Shown piece after piece: positions 12,351 to 24,407 of a DNA stretch of 64,000 nt. Source of the stretch: Chrysomallon squamiferum (taxonomy: Eukaryota > Mollusca > Gastropoda > Neomphalida > Peltospiridae); NCBI GenBank assembly GCA_012295275.1, contig CM022679.1, positions 310,001 to 374,000 on the forward strand. Direction: 5' to 3'. The notes beneath the pieces were generated by a model. That model made no database searches. It saw only the letters and a list, made by a program, of their open reading frames with translations, and was not told the DNA's origin. Numbering within the stretch: position 1 is the stretch's first letter; each line of letters starts with the position of its first letter. Both the position numbers and the translations under genes were made by a program.

Positions 12351-13044
12351 TTTAGAAGTTGTCAGCTTCCTGTCAGCCTGAACATATAATATTTAAATAA
12401 AAATATATGTCGGTAGTTTAAAAATACAAATCTATTACTGTTGTCAATTTGTTGCTGTTCTCAATCTCAGTGTTGTTTATCAAATTATTGTATTTAATAT
12501 CTCAGTAACATAACATATTATTGTTTTTATGCTTACAATTGTTGAATTTAAAATTAAAATATGCTCAATTAAATGAACAAGTGATATTTCTTATTTATTT
12601 GGATTTTAACTCCTCTCTTTCTTCTCATTCTGATATAATTTTGTTTTTAAAATGCCATAGCAATTGTAATAATTTTTTTTTTTTTTTTAATGTTTAAAAA
12701 GGCAAAAATATTTCATTATAAAAGTTAAAAAATAAAAGTATTTGGTTTTGTTAGCTGACAGTATTGTATCATAGATATTAATCTTATCAAGCATCTTTCT
12801 ATTTTACCATTACAAATTTTATCTTCGTTTTAACATAGTACTAATATGTAAAATTCTTATATCCAAAATAATTTCACAACATTCTGCCATGTTTATTTTG
12901 ACATTGTTCATGTAATTCAACTATTTTTATACTGAAAGTAATTAAATATATAATTAATATTTAACAAAGTTAACATTTTTATAATTAATTATGTACAAAT
13001 CAAATTTACAGTTGGACAATGGAAGAAAGGTTGTAGCTGTTGTT

Positions 13045-14557
13045 TTAATAAGCTTCAAAAACTGCTTTACGAGCTTCTTGACATCTCTCATCCAACTCTC
13101 CATCTCCTCCTGAAATTAAAACATCATTTAAACACTTAAAAATATTATTAAACACTTAAAAATATTATTAATTACTTAAAAACATCATTTAAACACTTAA
13201 AAATATTATTAATTACTTAAAAATATATTTAAACATTTAAAAAAAGAACCCCCCCAAAACAACCTTTATTTCAACATTAAAAATAATCATTTAAAATGTT
13301 TAAAGCATAATACCAAGACTTTACATCATAAAAACACATTTAAACATCATGTAAACGTGTGTGTGTTGCTATACTCAGTGTTTGATTCTATGCACACACA
13401 CACATGCATATAGACACATGCATACATACTCTAATACAGACATACACACAAACACATACTGAATTGACATGTTAAAAATCGTAAAAAAAAAAAAAAATGA
13501 AATAAAGATACATTTAAAACAATCAATAAAAACATATTTTATAATAGACATTACCATAGTCCAGTGATCTGATGTCACATGTGTAAATCATTTCTCCATT
13601 CACCCAAATTTCAACAACATTCCAGTCTTTTATCCGCACCAGGTGCACATTGTGCCCATCTCCTTGTAACACAGCTGTAAATATTATACAAATCTTGTAA
13701 CACAGCTGTAATTATTATACAAATCTTGTAACAGCTGTAAATATTATATATATCTTGTAATGCAGCTGTAAATACAATACAAATCTTGTAACACAGCTAT
13801 AAATATTAATATTGTACCAGTCATAAATAATTTATAAATCTTGTAAAAGCTGTTAATATTATATATTTTAACACAGCTGTAAATAATATATAAATGTTGT
13901 AACACAGCTGTATATATTATATTAATATTATACCAGTCATAAATATTGTAACATAGCTGTAAATAATATATAAATCTTTTAACACAGCTGTAAATAATAT
14001 ATAAATCTTGTAACAGCTGTAAATAGTATATAAATCTTGTAACACTGCTGTAAATAAAATAAAAATCTTGTAATACAGCAGTAAATATCATTATATAAAT
14101 CTTGTACTGCTATAAATTTTATAACATGTTCCTAATACTTACTTAAAAAATAATATATGTAAAAGTTAATATTTATATCATTAATAGTTCAAAAACAAAG
14201 GTCTTATTCATTATTTTTTTCTCATTTAGATCATTACAGATAAATATAGATATTATTTTTGAAGTGGGTATACTATATATAAACACAGATATTAATATTT
14301 TACATGTAGATAAATTATGTCTATTATATTTGTTATACACAGATGTATTATTATTTTACATGTGGATAAATTATAACTATTACATATAGTTCTTAAAATG
14401 TTATCACACACATACACACGCACACTCACACATATTTTATATACATCACAAATAAAAACTTACTTAAGAGACCAAGTAGTCGGAATTCTTTGTGATCTAC
14501 AATACCACATGTATCATATGGACCATATCGGACAAAAACTTCAGCATTTTGTGGCAT
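13045..14557 (-). CDS. C10orf53: UPF0728 family protein (C10orf53-like)
   Basis: Three coding exons: 14557-14464, 13674-13555 and 13109-13045. Phases match and the joined frame is 92 residues plus TAA. The start MPQNAEVFVRYGPYDTCG, the central DWNVVEIWVNGEMIY and the C-terminus GGDGELDERCQEARKAVFEAY fit the UPF0728 family pattern I remember (MP..A.V.VRYGPY, EDWNVVELVVNGE, GGDG.LDP.C.EAR.AVL.AY). Length also fits, about 90 residues. Function is unknown. The ATG lies one base inside an exon with a good acceptor (ttttttacag), so an upstream 5' UTR exon must exist, probably near 15000, close to the NFU1 start. The 3' splice site of exon 2 lies at the edge of a minisatellite that repeats that same site (see 13661-14115). 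Confidence 0.92.
13661..14115 (-). repeat. Acceptor-derived minisatellite in UPF0728 intron 1
   Basis: About 14 copies of a roughly 31 bp unit. Read on the gene's strand the unit is tttacagctgtgttacaag plus an AT-rich half. The real exon 2 junction is tttacag|ctgtgttacaag followed by gagatggg, so the unit contains the true 3' splice site plus the first 12 exon bases. The copy at 13663-13680 is the functional one. Two copies carry a different variant (accagtcat). Confidence 0.88.
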
Positions 14558-14732
14558 TCTGTAAAAAATAGAAATCATTAAAATATAGATATAATGATGT
14601 AATGTAACACACACACACATACCAATATATTGAAGTTTGATTACTGTAACAACATTTGCATAACATAAGCTAGCTCTGTTAAATATTTTGTAAGTTATGT
14701 TCAAAATGCTTAATTATATATATAATTTCTAA

Positions 14733-14763
<31 letters not shown>

Positions 14764-15259
14764 TGTTAGCTTATTCAATAGACTGCACCTAAAGTAGTAA
14801 AATATGTGTATAGATTAAAATTTGGTTATGAGATTTAAGAATAAAATGCTTAATGCCATAAAAATGAATATAAACTACGATTAATTAAACAGTATCATTG
14901 ATCTGGCATTAGAGGTATTTTATTAAATACAACTTTTTTTCTCTCTTCTGTATTCGTAGCTATATTTACAATGTGACTTAATGTCTTATCGACTGTCGCT
15001 TGATAACTGATTAACTCGTGTGTAATTTTCTTACTTTTTAAGCTCTTCTGCGTTTGAAACTGTTTCTAGGGAAGCTAAAACTGTCCCGCACTCAAAGTTA
15101 AAAGGAATAAAATAAAACAATATAGTTTTGTTAATAACATGTAACTTATAATAAATATTGCGGTGTTTGTTTAACGTATTTTATACTTGTATATTTTGTA
15201 AATTCATTTATAATGATTTTGTTTGTCTCGCTTCTTATAATTCAATGCATGACAGAAAC
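14558..15259. promoter_or_regulatory. Divergent intergenic region between UPF0728 gene and NFU1
   Basis: About 700 bases separate the two start codons on opposite strands. An (AAT)n run is at 14735-14760. The proximal part (about 14990-15260) is less AT-rich and probably holds both transcription starts and the untranslated UPF0728 first exon. No TATA box or defined motif could be assigned. The shared promoter is an inference from the layout. Confidence 0.45.
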
Positions 15260-18200
15260 ATGGCTGCTAAAAGCATTTTCCGTCTTTTGCAGCGACCACT
15301 GTTTGTTCAAAATAATATTTTTAGGCAAGTTATTCTTTAATTCTTAACTAAGTCGTCATATAATTATTATTATTACGATATGTGCTGTGCCATTTTTTTT
15401 TTTTTGTCCTACTCGGGCATCATTTTAAAACAATTTTACTTAACTGTTTGTTACGTCGGAGTAAACTTACTACTTAGTCGAAAGAATAAAGTTTAGTCAT
15501 TACATGATTACTGATTTATATGATCATAATGCCTGCTGAATACAGTTTACTGTATTATGCGTATACATTAATGCTTGCAGCATTATTAAACTGACTGAAA
15601 TAAATAATAATTTTTCATTAATAGATTTATAAATTCGCAACCTGTTTTGGTGTTTATGTATCAACTTTAAACCAAATCGTGAAATATGTTAACACTAACA
15701 GTAATACTACTTACAGTTTGTTAATTTTTTCTTTCCATCATTGAATATCTCAAATTCATAAATAAATAAGACATTTATATATTTTGTATAGCTTTAAAAT
15801 TATTGTTATTATTATTATTATTATTATTAATATTATTATTATAGCAGTATCACAGCTGCATTGTTATAGTGAATTAAAATAAGCTTTGACAAAGATGTAT
15901 ACATTAAAAAACAGATTAAGAATAATTATTTCTAGATGATAATGTATTTTTTGTTCTCTAAACAATACTAGATATTTAAAAAAAAATGTATGCTGTTTGT
16001 TGTATTTCTGTACATGCATATGTGTGTTTTGTGTGTGTGTGTGTCCAAAGAATAATTATATATGTAAAACACTTGATAACACTGAATATGTTTGCAGGTC
16101 ACGAATAATGACACCAGTGTTGATAAAACAAAGCTGTTGGTGTCAGACTAGATTTTCTTTCTCCAGTGCCTTGCTGAAGAAGATGAAAGCAGCAGTGTTG
16201 ACATCACAGGGTAAAAGAGAGTTTAGTAGACTGAGTCATAGATCACAGAGAGAAATGCAGCTTCACCTGACCCTGTAGCTGATCATTTCGCACACTGATG
16301 CAGTGCATAAGAAACTGATTAAATTATTGTCCAAACAGTTTGAAAATTACATTTTTTTTTTCTCACAGATGTATGCTATGCAATTAGTTGTAGGTTGGTC
16401 TAGCCAATTTCTTAAGTTACAAAAACATCAGTACTAATTATCTTCATCAGGAGGGTTTACTTGAACTAGCCTTCATGTAAAAAGTTCAGTTCTGTACCTT
16501 TTCAGTTTCTGAAATGCAGCAAATAAAGACAAAGATTTTTTATTTGAAAATGTATCAGATTGTTAATAACCTGATTTGTTTTATGCAGTGTTTACATTTA
16601 ACTGAATTTTATTACTCTTTATTAATTTGGAAGGTATGCAACAACAACCCCATCCAAAAAATCAAAAAAACAGAAAGGAAAAAATTCTGCTTGTCCAATT
16701 AAAGAAAATATCCACGTATTGCACATAATAATTCATAATTTAAAAATGCTTACATTTGTAGATAATGTTTTTATATGTAAATATTCAGTGTAATATGAAA
16801 AATAAATTAGTTGTATAATTATGATTGGAAAGTTTCTTCTATTCTTACACACCTAAGTTTAACAAAACAGGTTTAAAAAATAAATTATACAAAAGAAATA
16901 AAAAATAAAAAATTCAAAGAAATTCAATTGAGAAAGTAGAAATTACTCAATTAAACAGCCTGTGAAATTACCAGACAGCAGCATTTACCCACTCAGTATA
17001 AGTTGTAATTTTTAAAGAATTTTTTATGACAAAGTGTTGTGTTGATATTTATCTAAAATAGAAGGGTACTTTTTAATGTATAAATGGGACAGAAATCGAT
17101 GCATCAGCTTCCACTTGATGTTTTATTTAGTTTTGAAATCATAATTTTATTTCTGACAATCTGGGTGTTTTATTTACTTTTAAAAATATTTTATTTACAA
17201 CAATGTGTTTTTTTTGTTTACAGTTAGAACAATGTTTATTCAGACTCAGGATACACCCAACCCAAACAGTTTGAAGTTTGTTCCTGGTGTGTCAGTCCTA
17301 GAGTCAGGCACCTATGACTTTCCTAACCCACAGTCTGCTCACTGCTCTCCCCTCGCTCGGTGAGTACTTAGTTGTATGAGTAAGTAAAGAGGTTCAGCTG
17401 TGAGTAGTTAGGAAGTGAGTCAGTGAGTGGACCTTTCTCTGTCTTCAGCCATAATTTATTTAACTCTATTGTGAAAAACTGTTTTTAGATTTCTCAAAGT
17501 GTTAAAGTTTGTATCATGACAAGAAAATGTGGCGTGCTGTAAAATGTATATTTGGAAAAATATTGTACTGACATGTAAATAATGTAAATATTTGTTTTTC
17601 AGACAACTTTTTAAAATTGAAGGAATTAAAGCAGTTTTCTTTGGCACAGATTTCATAACTGTTACAAAAGTGAGATTTTTTTGCTATATATAATTTGTTT
17701 TTATTATGGTGTAGATGATTAATCTTGTGATTTGCACATAAATTGTGCTTTTTATTAAGATACAGAAGATTAATGTTATTTGTAAAAATGTTGTTGAATG
17801 ATTTAATTATCAAAATTGGAGTTAGCTAGTCACTATAATATTACGATAGCAGCTTAAGATTTCAATTTTCATGGGAAACACTTTTTCTGGTTCTCTGCCC
17901 TCTCATGTGAAGGAATCAAAAATTGTTTTTTAATTTTGTGAAAACAAGCGAAGTGAGCTCGTTTCTGACAGTATGGATACATGTAAGTGAGTAAATGATG
18001 GGACTGACAAGGTTTGTGTTTTGCATAATGAAATTGCAGTTGTATTTTAGCAGAGCTGAGTTAACTACAGTCAAAACTGACTATTGGCATAAAATATTAA
18101 ATATTTGGCATGATTATGACATTACTGGTGAAAAATACACAAAATGTCTTATTTGTGCTTGTGCAGATGGAACAAATGTTAATGTTTGTAAACTGAATGG

Positions 18201-21200
18201 TGCTCTAACTGTAATGAAAACTTAAGGCAGGAAATGGTTGCAAATAATTCATTGCTCTGTACACAGAATTGAATCAAAGATGCATTTGCTGAAATTGGTG
18301 ACTTTGCAAAAGTGGATGACATGATGTTGAATCTGTTTACATTTTTCAAGAATTGTGGCAAGTGTTGCAGAGTGGTTAGGGGTTCTAGTCCAACGTATAC
18401 CAAAAGCTTCTGGTACACTATTAAATGGGTTACCAGACATGATTCTTATTTCGATGCCTGCATTTTCACACAGATCTTTCACTTAAATGACAAGAAGTGT
18501 ATTTGATATTTCATTTGGAATTTGTGTTGTAAGAAGGCTGGACTTGGTAAGCTGGGTTTCAGTATTTGGGTTAATGCAGTGTTAAATAAAGTTTGCAACT
18601 GTGTGTCAGATGCTCTAGTCGGAGAAGCACACATCACCTTTCTTTTGTGTTTTTCTGCTTCTGCTTCTTTCTTTCTTCTTCCCTCCCTTCTTCTTATCTG
18701 CTGGTCTTGTTTTTGCATGGAACAAAGTTATTTTGTCATATAAGATGTCAGGTATCAGTAATATTTTGTTTCCACCATATTTATATTAAAATATTCGAAA
18801 ATATAATATAAAATACTGAAGCTAATTTTCTTCAAGCTTCCACCATCATGACATGCACAGTTGGTTACAGTAAGTAATGATGTTATTGAACTGTATTCAA
18901 ATTTCTAAACAATACTCTACAAAAGATTTGTTATTGGAAGCTGTGAGGTTTTTGACTCTGTACTATTGTTTCTTACAGCTGGATGATGATGTTGACTGGG
19001 CGATTCTTAAACCAGACATCTACGCCACCATCATGGACTTCTTTGCCAGTGGTCTTCCTGTTTTCACAGATGAACAACCTTCAGCAGATTCAAGTTAGGA
19101 CTTAAAATAAATAGCTGATTAAAACAATTAGAAATTTTCTTGTAAATCAGAATATTTAAGAAAAAAAGAAAATTATTGTTTCCAGATTTCTGTTCCAAAT
19201 TATTGACCCACATGATGATGATGACAGATATTTTATTTTAGTTGACCTAGATGATGATGATGATGGTGATTGTGATATTCTATTTTAGTTGTTGATCTAG
19301 ATGATGATGAAGATGATATTTTGTTTTTGTTGATCTATATGATGATGAAGATGATATTTTGTTTTAGTTGACCATGATGATGATGAAGATATTTTGTTTT
19401 AGTTGACCTAGATGATGATGAAGATATTTTGTTTTAGTTGACCTAGATGATGATGAAGATATTTTGTTTTTGTTGACCTAGATGATGATGAAGATGATAT
19501 TTTGTTTTAGTTGGCCATGATGATGATGAAGATATTTTGTTTTAGTTGACCTAGATGATGATGAAGATGAAATTTTGTTTTAGTTGTTGACCTAGATGAT
19601 GATGAAGATGATATTTTGTTTTAGTAGTTGATCTAGATGATGATTAAAATGATATTTTGTTTTAGTTGTTGATCTAGATCAGTAGTTCTCAACCTTTTTT
19701 TGCTAATGGCACAACTTGGCACACCTGGTTAAATATATATGGAAAATATTTGAATTTTGCAAAATAAAAACATGGCATGTCATAGACAACATAGAACTAA
19801 CTGAAGTTCAGTGTTGAAAGAATGATTTATGAAAGGATCTGTAAGCCAAGCATACGTTTCTGTCTTTAATGACAGTAAATAATTGTTAATGCTTTCGTCC
19901 AGGGCTGTCAGATGAGTAAACACAATAGGGATCATTTCTCTAAAGCAGGTAGAATGCAATACAGGGAACATATCAAGATTGCCTGTGATTGCTCTTTTTT
20001 TCCAAATCACAATTTTCTTTTTGAGGGCAACTAACTTGTCTGCTGAAGTGAGAATATTTTCGTTTTTACCTAGCATACTACTGTTTGTTTTATTTAGTGC
20101 ATTAAATATTTGTTAGGTATTCCATTTTAGACATCCAAAGATGCAACTAAGGTATTCACAGAATTCCTTGTGCAGTTTGTACTTTGCCTTTTGACAGCCA
20201 GCAAATCTCAGTGTGCATTAATAACTTAACATGCTGAGAGTCCATCTCTCTGACCATTCCAATAACTTGATGTGACCTTTAAATCTTCCAGTGATATTTT
20301 TGAAACAAGAACGTCTCTATGTAGAAAGCAATCAGTACAAATGAGATTTGGATTTTCTTTTTCTACAACATTTTGCAGCACACTTAGGAAGATCTCGCAG
20401 CACACTGGTTGAGAATCACTGATCTAGATGATGATAAAAATGGTATTTTATTTTAGTAGTTGATACAGATGATGAAGAAGATGATATTTTGTTTTAGTTG
20501 TTGACCTAGATGATGATAAAAATGATATTTTGCTTTAGTAGTTGATACAGATGATGAAGAAGATGATATTTTGTTTTAGTTGTTGATCTAGATGATGATG
20601 AAGATGATATTTTGTTTTAGTTGTTGACGTAGATGAAGATGAAGATGATGATATTTTGTAAGATTGTTGAGCTAGATGATGACGAAGATGATATTTTGTT
20701 TTAATTGTTGACCTAGATGATGATGATGTTGATGATGATATTTTGTTTTAGTTGTTGATCCAGATGATGATGAGACTGTGGTTATGATCAAGGAATTGCT
20801 GGACACAAGAATTCGACCGACTGTACAGGAAGATGGTGGAGATATAGTGTTCATGGTAACTGTGTGTTTAAAAATCTTAAACATTCATTTATTGAATACA
20901 AATAACAATATACTTTGTACTTGTATATATTGGATCCAAATTTCAGCTGAATGAGATAGCTTTAAGTATTTCTATATTTCTATGTACTGTATATATATAT
21001 GTATTTCTATGTCTAAACAGTTACAATCACAATTTACTGAAAGTTTTGTATTTACTTAGAAAATTCCTGTTTTACAAAATCTCATCAACAAATATACAGG
21101 TGTGAGAGAAATGAACTGTGATTTGATAATAAGTTAAAAAAGTTGTGTCACTCAGGGTTTTGAGGATGGTGTAGTCAAACTGAAGATGCAGGGATCATGT

Positions 21201-21859
21201 ACAAGTTGTCCCAGTTCAGTGGTGACACTGAAAAACGGAGTTCAAAACATGTTACAGTTTTACATACCTGAAGTAAAAGAAGTCCAACAGGTAAATGTGT
21301 ATTTTATAATAATACATAAATCTTCATGTATTTTATGATTAATACTAAAATCTTTGTGTATTTTATAATCAAAAGGTTAATATTCGTATGTTTTATACCT
21401 ATAAGAGGTTATAAATTGTGGGTTTTTGTTGACAAGTAATATTTTCTGTTGTGTTATCAAAGGTAATAGTTTATGATATGAGGTATTAGCTTTATTTTTT
21501 TCAAGTACATAAAATAATGTTAAAAAAGAGAACATGAAAAATGAAGATTTATGTGTTAGTGGAGATAGATGTGGAGTCTGATGTGTTTGTGGAGATAGAT
21601 GTGGAGTTTGATGTGTTTTGTGGAGATAGATGTGGAGTCTGATGTGTTTGTGGAGATAGATGTGGAGTCTGATGTGTTTGTGGAGGTATATGTGGAGTTT
21701 GATGTGTTTTGTGGAGATAGATGGGAAGTCTGATGTGTTTTGTGGAGATAGATGTTTTTGTAATGGTGACATTTTATGTGATAGGTTGATGATGAAGCTG
21801 ATAGTGTTGCTGAAGCAGAGTTGAAGAAACTAGAGGAGAAACTTGGAGATAAAGACTGA
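15260..21859 (+). CDS. NFU1: NFU1 iron-sulphur cluster scaffold, mitochondrial
   Basis: Eight coding exons: 15260-15324, 16098-16210, 17224-17359, 17603-17669, 18979-19093, 20752-20855, 21156-21290 and 21785-21859. They join without phase error into 269 residues. NFU1 hands [4Fe-4S] clusters to mitochondrial targets such as lipoyl synthase. The N-terminus is Arg-rich and unacidic, as in a targeting peptide. The Nfu N domain starts near residue 63 ([16 protein letters not shown]) and includes [20 protein letters not shown]. The NifU-like domain holds [19 protein letters not shown] and the cluster-binding Cys pair C-T-S-C at about 215-218. An acidic helical tail follows. Intron 1 begins with GC (AG|GCAAGT), required by phase. 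An in-frame ATG at 15245 would add five residues. Introns 5 and 7 and the stop region carry minisatellites. Confidence 0.95.
17990..18350 (+). pseudogene. Possible decayed hAT-type transposase fragment in NFU1 intron 4
   Basis: Broken frames read [19 protein letters not shown] and then, after a stop, [12 protein letters not shown] and a further helical stretch. The order of an Asp-Gly motif, a Leu/Thr helix and I-H-C-x-x-H-R resembles the RNase-H-like region of hAT transposases, where a DG..., then HC.IHR.AL pattern is common. It is too short and damaged to be sure. No terminal repeats were found. Confidence 0.3.
18361..18460 (+). repeat. Dispersed repeat, possible SINE fragment
   Basis: The last 40 bases (gggttaccagacatgattctt, continuing atttcgatgcc) recur at 43811-43850 with about six differences. 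The first part contains ggttctagtcc, which fits an RNA polymerase III B box. This would suit a tRNA-derived SINE, but an A box and target duplications were not established. Confidence 0.4.
19680..20421. mobile_element. Non-autonomous or truncated hAT transposon
   Basis: The left end is cagtagttctcaacc and the right end reads, reversed, cagtgattctcaacc: 13 of 15 bases match. The element is flanked by a perfect 8-bp direct repeat, atctagat (19672-19679 and 20422-20429), the target duplication length of hAT transposases. The CAGTG-type TTCTCAACC terminus is known from hAT families. It is 742 bp and sits inside the NFU1 intron 5 minisatellite, so it arrived after that array formed. Confidence 0.88.
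19780..20076 (-). pseudogene. hAT transposase fragment inside the hAT element
   Basis: An open stretch of 98 codons reads, in part, [20 protein letters not shown], then MFPVLH, and later WLTDPF. That order (a Lys-rich helix with LELW-like core, G-N-x-x-x-F-P, then W-x-x-D-P-F) is what I remember from the middle of ZBED5/SCAND3/GTF2IRD2-like hAT transposases. It lacks the DNA-binding N-terminus and the catalytic and dimerisation parts, so it is inactive. Confidence 0.55.
21545..21765. repeat. Minisatellite, about 30 bp, in NFU1 intron 7
   Basis: Seven copies of gatgtgtttgtggagataga followed by tgtggagtct, differing by single-base indels. It lies 20 bases upstream of exon 8. I see no copy of exon sequence in the unit. 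Confidence 0.9.
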
Positions 21860-21995
21860 ATTTATACAAACATTTGTGTTAAAGACTGAATTTATACAAA
21901 CATTTCTGTTAAAGACTGAATTTATACAAACATTTGTATTAAAGACTGAATTTATACAAACATTTGTGTTAAAGACTAAATTAATACAAAATGTT
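21841..21995 (+). repeat. Stop-codon-anchored minisatellite at the NFU1 3' end
   Basis: Five copies of a 30-bp unit, aaagactgaatttatacaaa then catttgtgtt. The first copy starts in the coding exon: its aaagactga is the last two codons and the stop. Each later copy repeats Lys-Asp-stop in the 3' UTR. Copies differ by only one or two bases except the last. Confidence 0.9.
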
Positions 21996-24206
21996 TATGC
22001 AATATCAAGCAGAGATAATTATGTGATTAGTATAGTCTGTTTTCAGATGTTTAGGTAATTTCTGCTTTTAGTACATTCTGTATTATACAGTTTGGATGTG
22101 TGTGTGTGTGTGTGTGTGTGCATTTATACTTACGTGTTTATTGTGGTGAAAATACATGTTAATACAGAACAGTTTTACTACAGAGTTGTTTGATTTTTTT
22201 AGTATCAGGATAACGTACACACTCACCTGAACTTAACCTGACTATGAATCACACTTTCAGTAATATCAAAATTGTAAAAACATAAATGTGTTAAAAACTT
22301 CACAATTAATTGTTGTACATTCACATTTTAACAATATTAACATTGACATATTTATGTTGTAAAAGTATGTTTTGGAAGAATGTTCCAGAAATAGTCATTT
22401 GGTGAGGGTGAGGCAAAGAAAAGTAGAAAGTCAACCCATTTTCTGGGTTGAAGAATATGACAAATTAAACAGACTAAAAATAGGTAAAAATATCTTTGAC
22501 TTTTAATTTTGTTAATATGACATTCTATCAGATATAGAAAGATGAACAGAAGTTTGTCTACTTTACCCATCAGAAATGAAAATGAAACATCTATGTAAGA
22601 GAAAAAACCCAAACAATCAGTAAAAGAAAAAAAGAAGAAGAAGAAGAAAAGAAACATCTGGGAAAGGGAGAAAACAAAGGAAGAGGTGAGAAGATGCAAG
22701 CAGGGCATGTTACAGAATAACCACATCACTTATCTCCACTTGCAAACTGTAAGAAGGGAAGTAATCTAGATAGATAAAGTCTGCGACAGACACGCCCGCT
22801 GACCTCTCAGAAAGCGTGCCTGTCACAGACGTGCATCACAACAGCTTGCTCTGATTAGCACGTTCATTTGTTCAAGGTTCAAGATAGATGAACTAGGTGA
22901 ATATTGGAAAGGAACCATCTGGCAGGTGATAACCCAAGACACAAAGATAAGAAAACATGCTGAGGCTTTCACATTACAATAGAATGATGATGATGATGTA
23001 TTAAAGGGCATTTAAGAAGATGTCAGTTTATACATTTTCTTTAGTGTTACACTGATCACTGACATCCTCAGAATGTTGTTGCAAAACTGCTTATGTCTTT
23101 TGTACCTTTTCACAGGTCAGTTCCATGCAGATCATGTCTACAGTTCCAGTAAAACCCATCTATAATAGCAACATTTTTGTTGTATAATTTAAAAATTAGT
23201 AAAATGTACTAACATGATATGTAATAGTAAAGTCTTTGTTGTCTAATTTAAAATAACTAGAATATACTAACATCATCTGTAATAGTAAAATCTTTGCAAT
23301 ATAATTTAAAATAAGTAAAATGTACTAACATATTCTGTAATAGTAATATTTGTTGTATAATTTAAAAATTAGTAAAATGTACTAACATGATTTGTAATAG
23401 TAACATTTATGTTGTATAATTAAAAATAACTAAAATGTACTAACATGTTCTGTAATAGTAAAATCTTTGTTGAATAATTTAAAATATACTAACATATGTA
23501 ATAGTAAAGTCTTTGTTGTCTAATTTAAAATAACTAGAATATACTAACATCATCTGTAATAGTAAAATCTTTGCTGTATAATTTAAAATAAGTAAAATGT
23601 ACTAACATATTCTGTAATAGTAATATGTGTTGTATCATTTAAAATAAGTAAAATGTACTAACATATTCTGTAACAGTAATATGTGTTGTATCATTTAAAA
23701 TAAGTAAAATGCGCTAACATATTCTGTAATAGTAATATGTGTTGTATAATTAGAAATTTGTGGGATAGTAACTGCTGATATATTATGATGATAAGGTACA
23801 TCAACATGAAATGGGTTTAGATGAACTAGTTACAACTTAAATATGTTATATCTAGTATTAATGTACAATAAATTATTTTTAGTTAAATTGAATTTTTTTT
23901 ATTGTTTTGGACTAAACAGCACTGATCAAGTATTTTAAAAAAGATATAATTAAAACATGGTAAAATTAAATGTATGTTTTTCATGTAGAAATGTCAGAAT
24001 CAAATTAAATATTGCAATTTGTTAGGAAATATAACGAAGCGCAAATATTTTAAACTTGATAGTCATATAAATATATTAACAAAGTTAATGCATGTGCAAA
24101 CATCATGTTTAACGTACGTGCAATACGCGACATAAAGTTGTCAGGAACGTCCGTCAAATGACCCCAAACAAATGATCACAGAAATCTTCTTATCACATAT
24201 CTAGAA
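21996..24206. other. Intergenic region between NFU1 and the Kazal gene
   Basis: Holds a (GT)n run at 22094-22122, then about 1 kb of unique DNA (22130-23130) with no recognised gene, then a minisatellite (23155-23755). Short open frames on the minus strand at 22352-22729 and 22823-23011 show no family resemblance. Confidence 0.55.
23155..23755. repeat. Minisatellite, about 58 bp
   Basis: About ten copies of a unit containing ttaaaataagtaaaatgtac, then taacatattctgtaatagta, then an aatctttgttgtataa half. Copies 23590-23740 are nearly identical; copies at the left are more diverged. There are also signs of a higher-order duplication: the pair at 23221-23330 recurs at 23510-23620. Confidence 0.85.
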
Positions 24207-24354
24207 ATGACTGCACGCGAAACAGGTGTGAAAATGTTCCTCTGGTTTTGCCTGTCCTTGTTAACAGGTACGCAAATCACTTTAATTTTGTTCTTCAGTT
24301 TTTACGTCTAAAACTTAGTTGTAATTCCAAAACGGTATCCTGATATCAGAAATA

Positions 24355-24407
<53 letters not shown>

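Larger units (their letters stand above)
19222..20751 (+). repeat. Acceptor-derived minisatellite in NFU1 intron 5
   Basis: About 20 copies of a 36-42 bp unit: gatattttgttttag, then ttgttgacctagatgatgat, then gaagat. The real exon 6 junction is gatattttgttttag|ttgttgatccagatgatgatgag, so the unit contains branch-side sequence, the 3' splice site and about 20 exon bases. The array is split by a hAT element at 19680-20421. In the reading frame used by exon 6 each copy encodes V-D-L-D-D-D-E-D and then meets the TAG of the next acceptor. Confidence 0.9.

Noticed and set aside
21060-21150. NFU1 exon 7 starting further upstream
   Set aside because: The ctcag at 21151-21155 is the only acceptor that gives G-F-E-D-G and correct phase.
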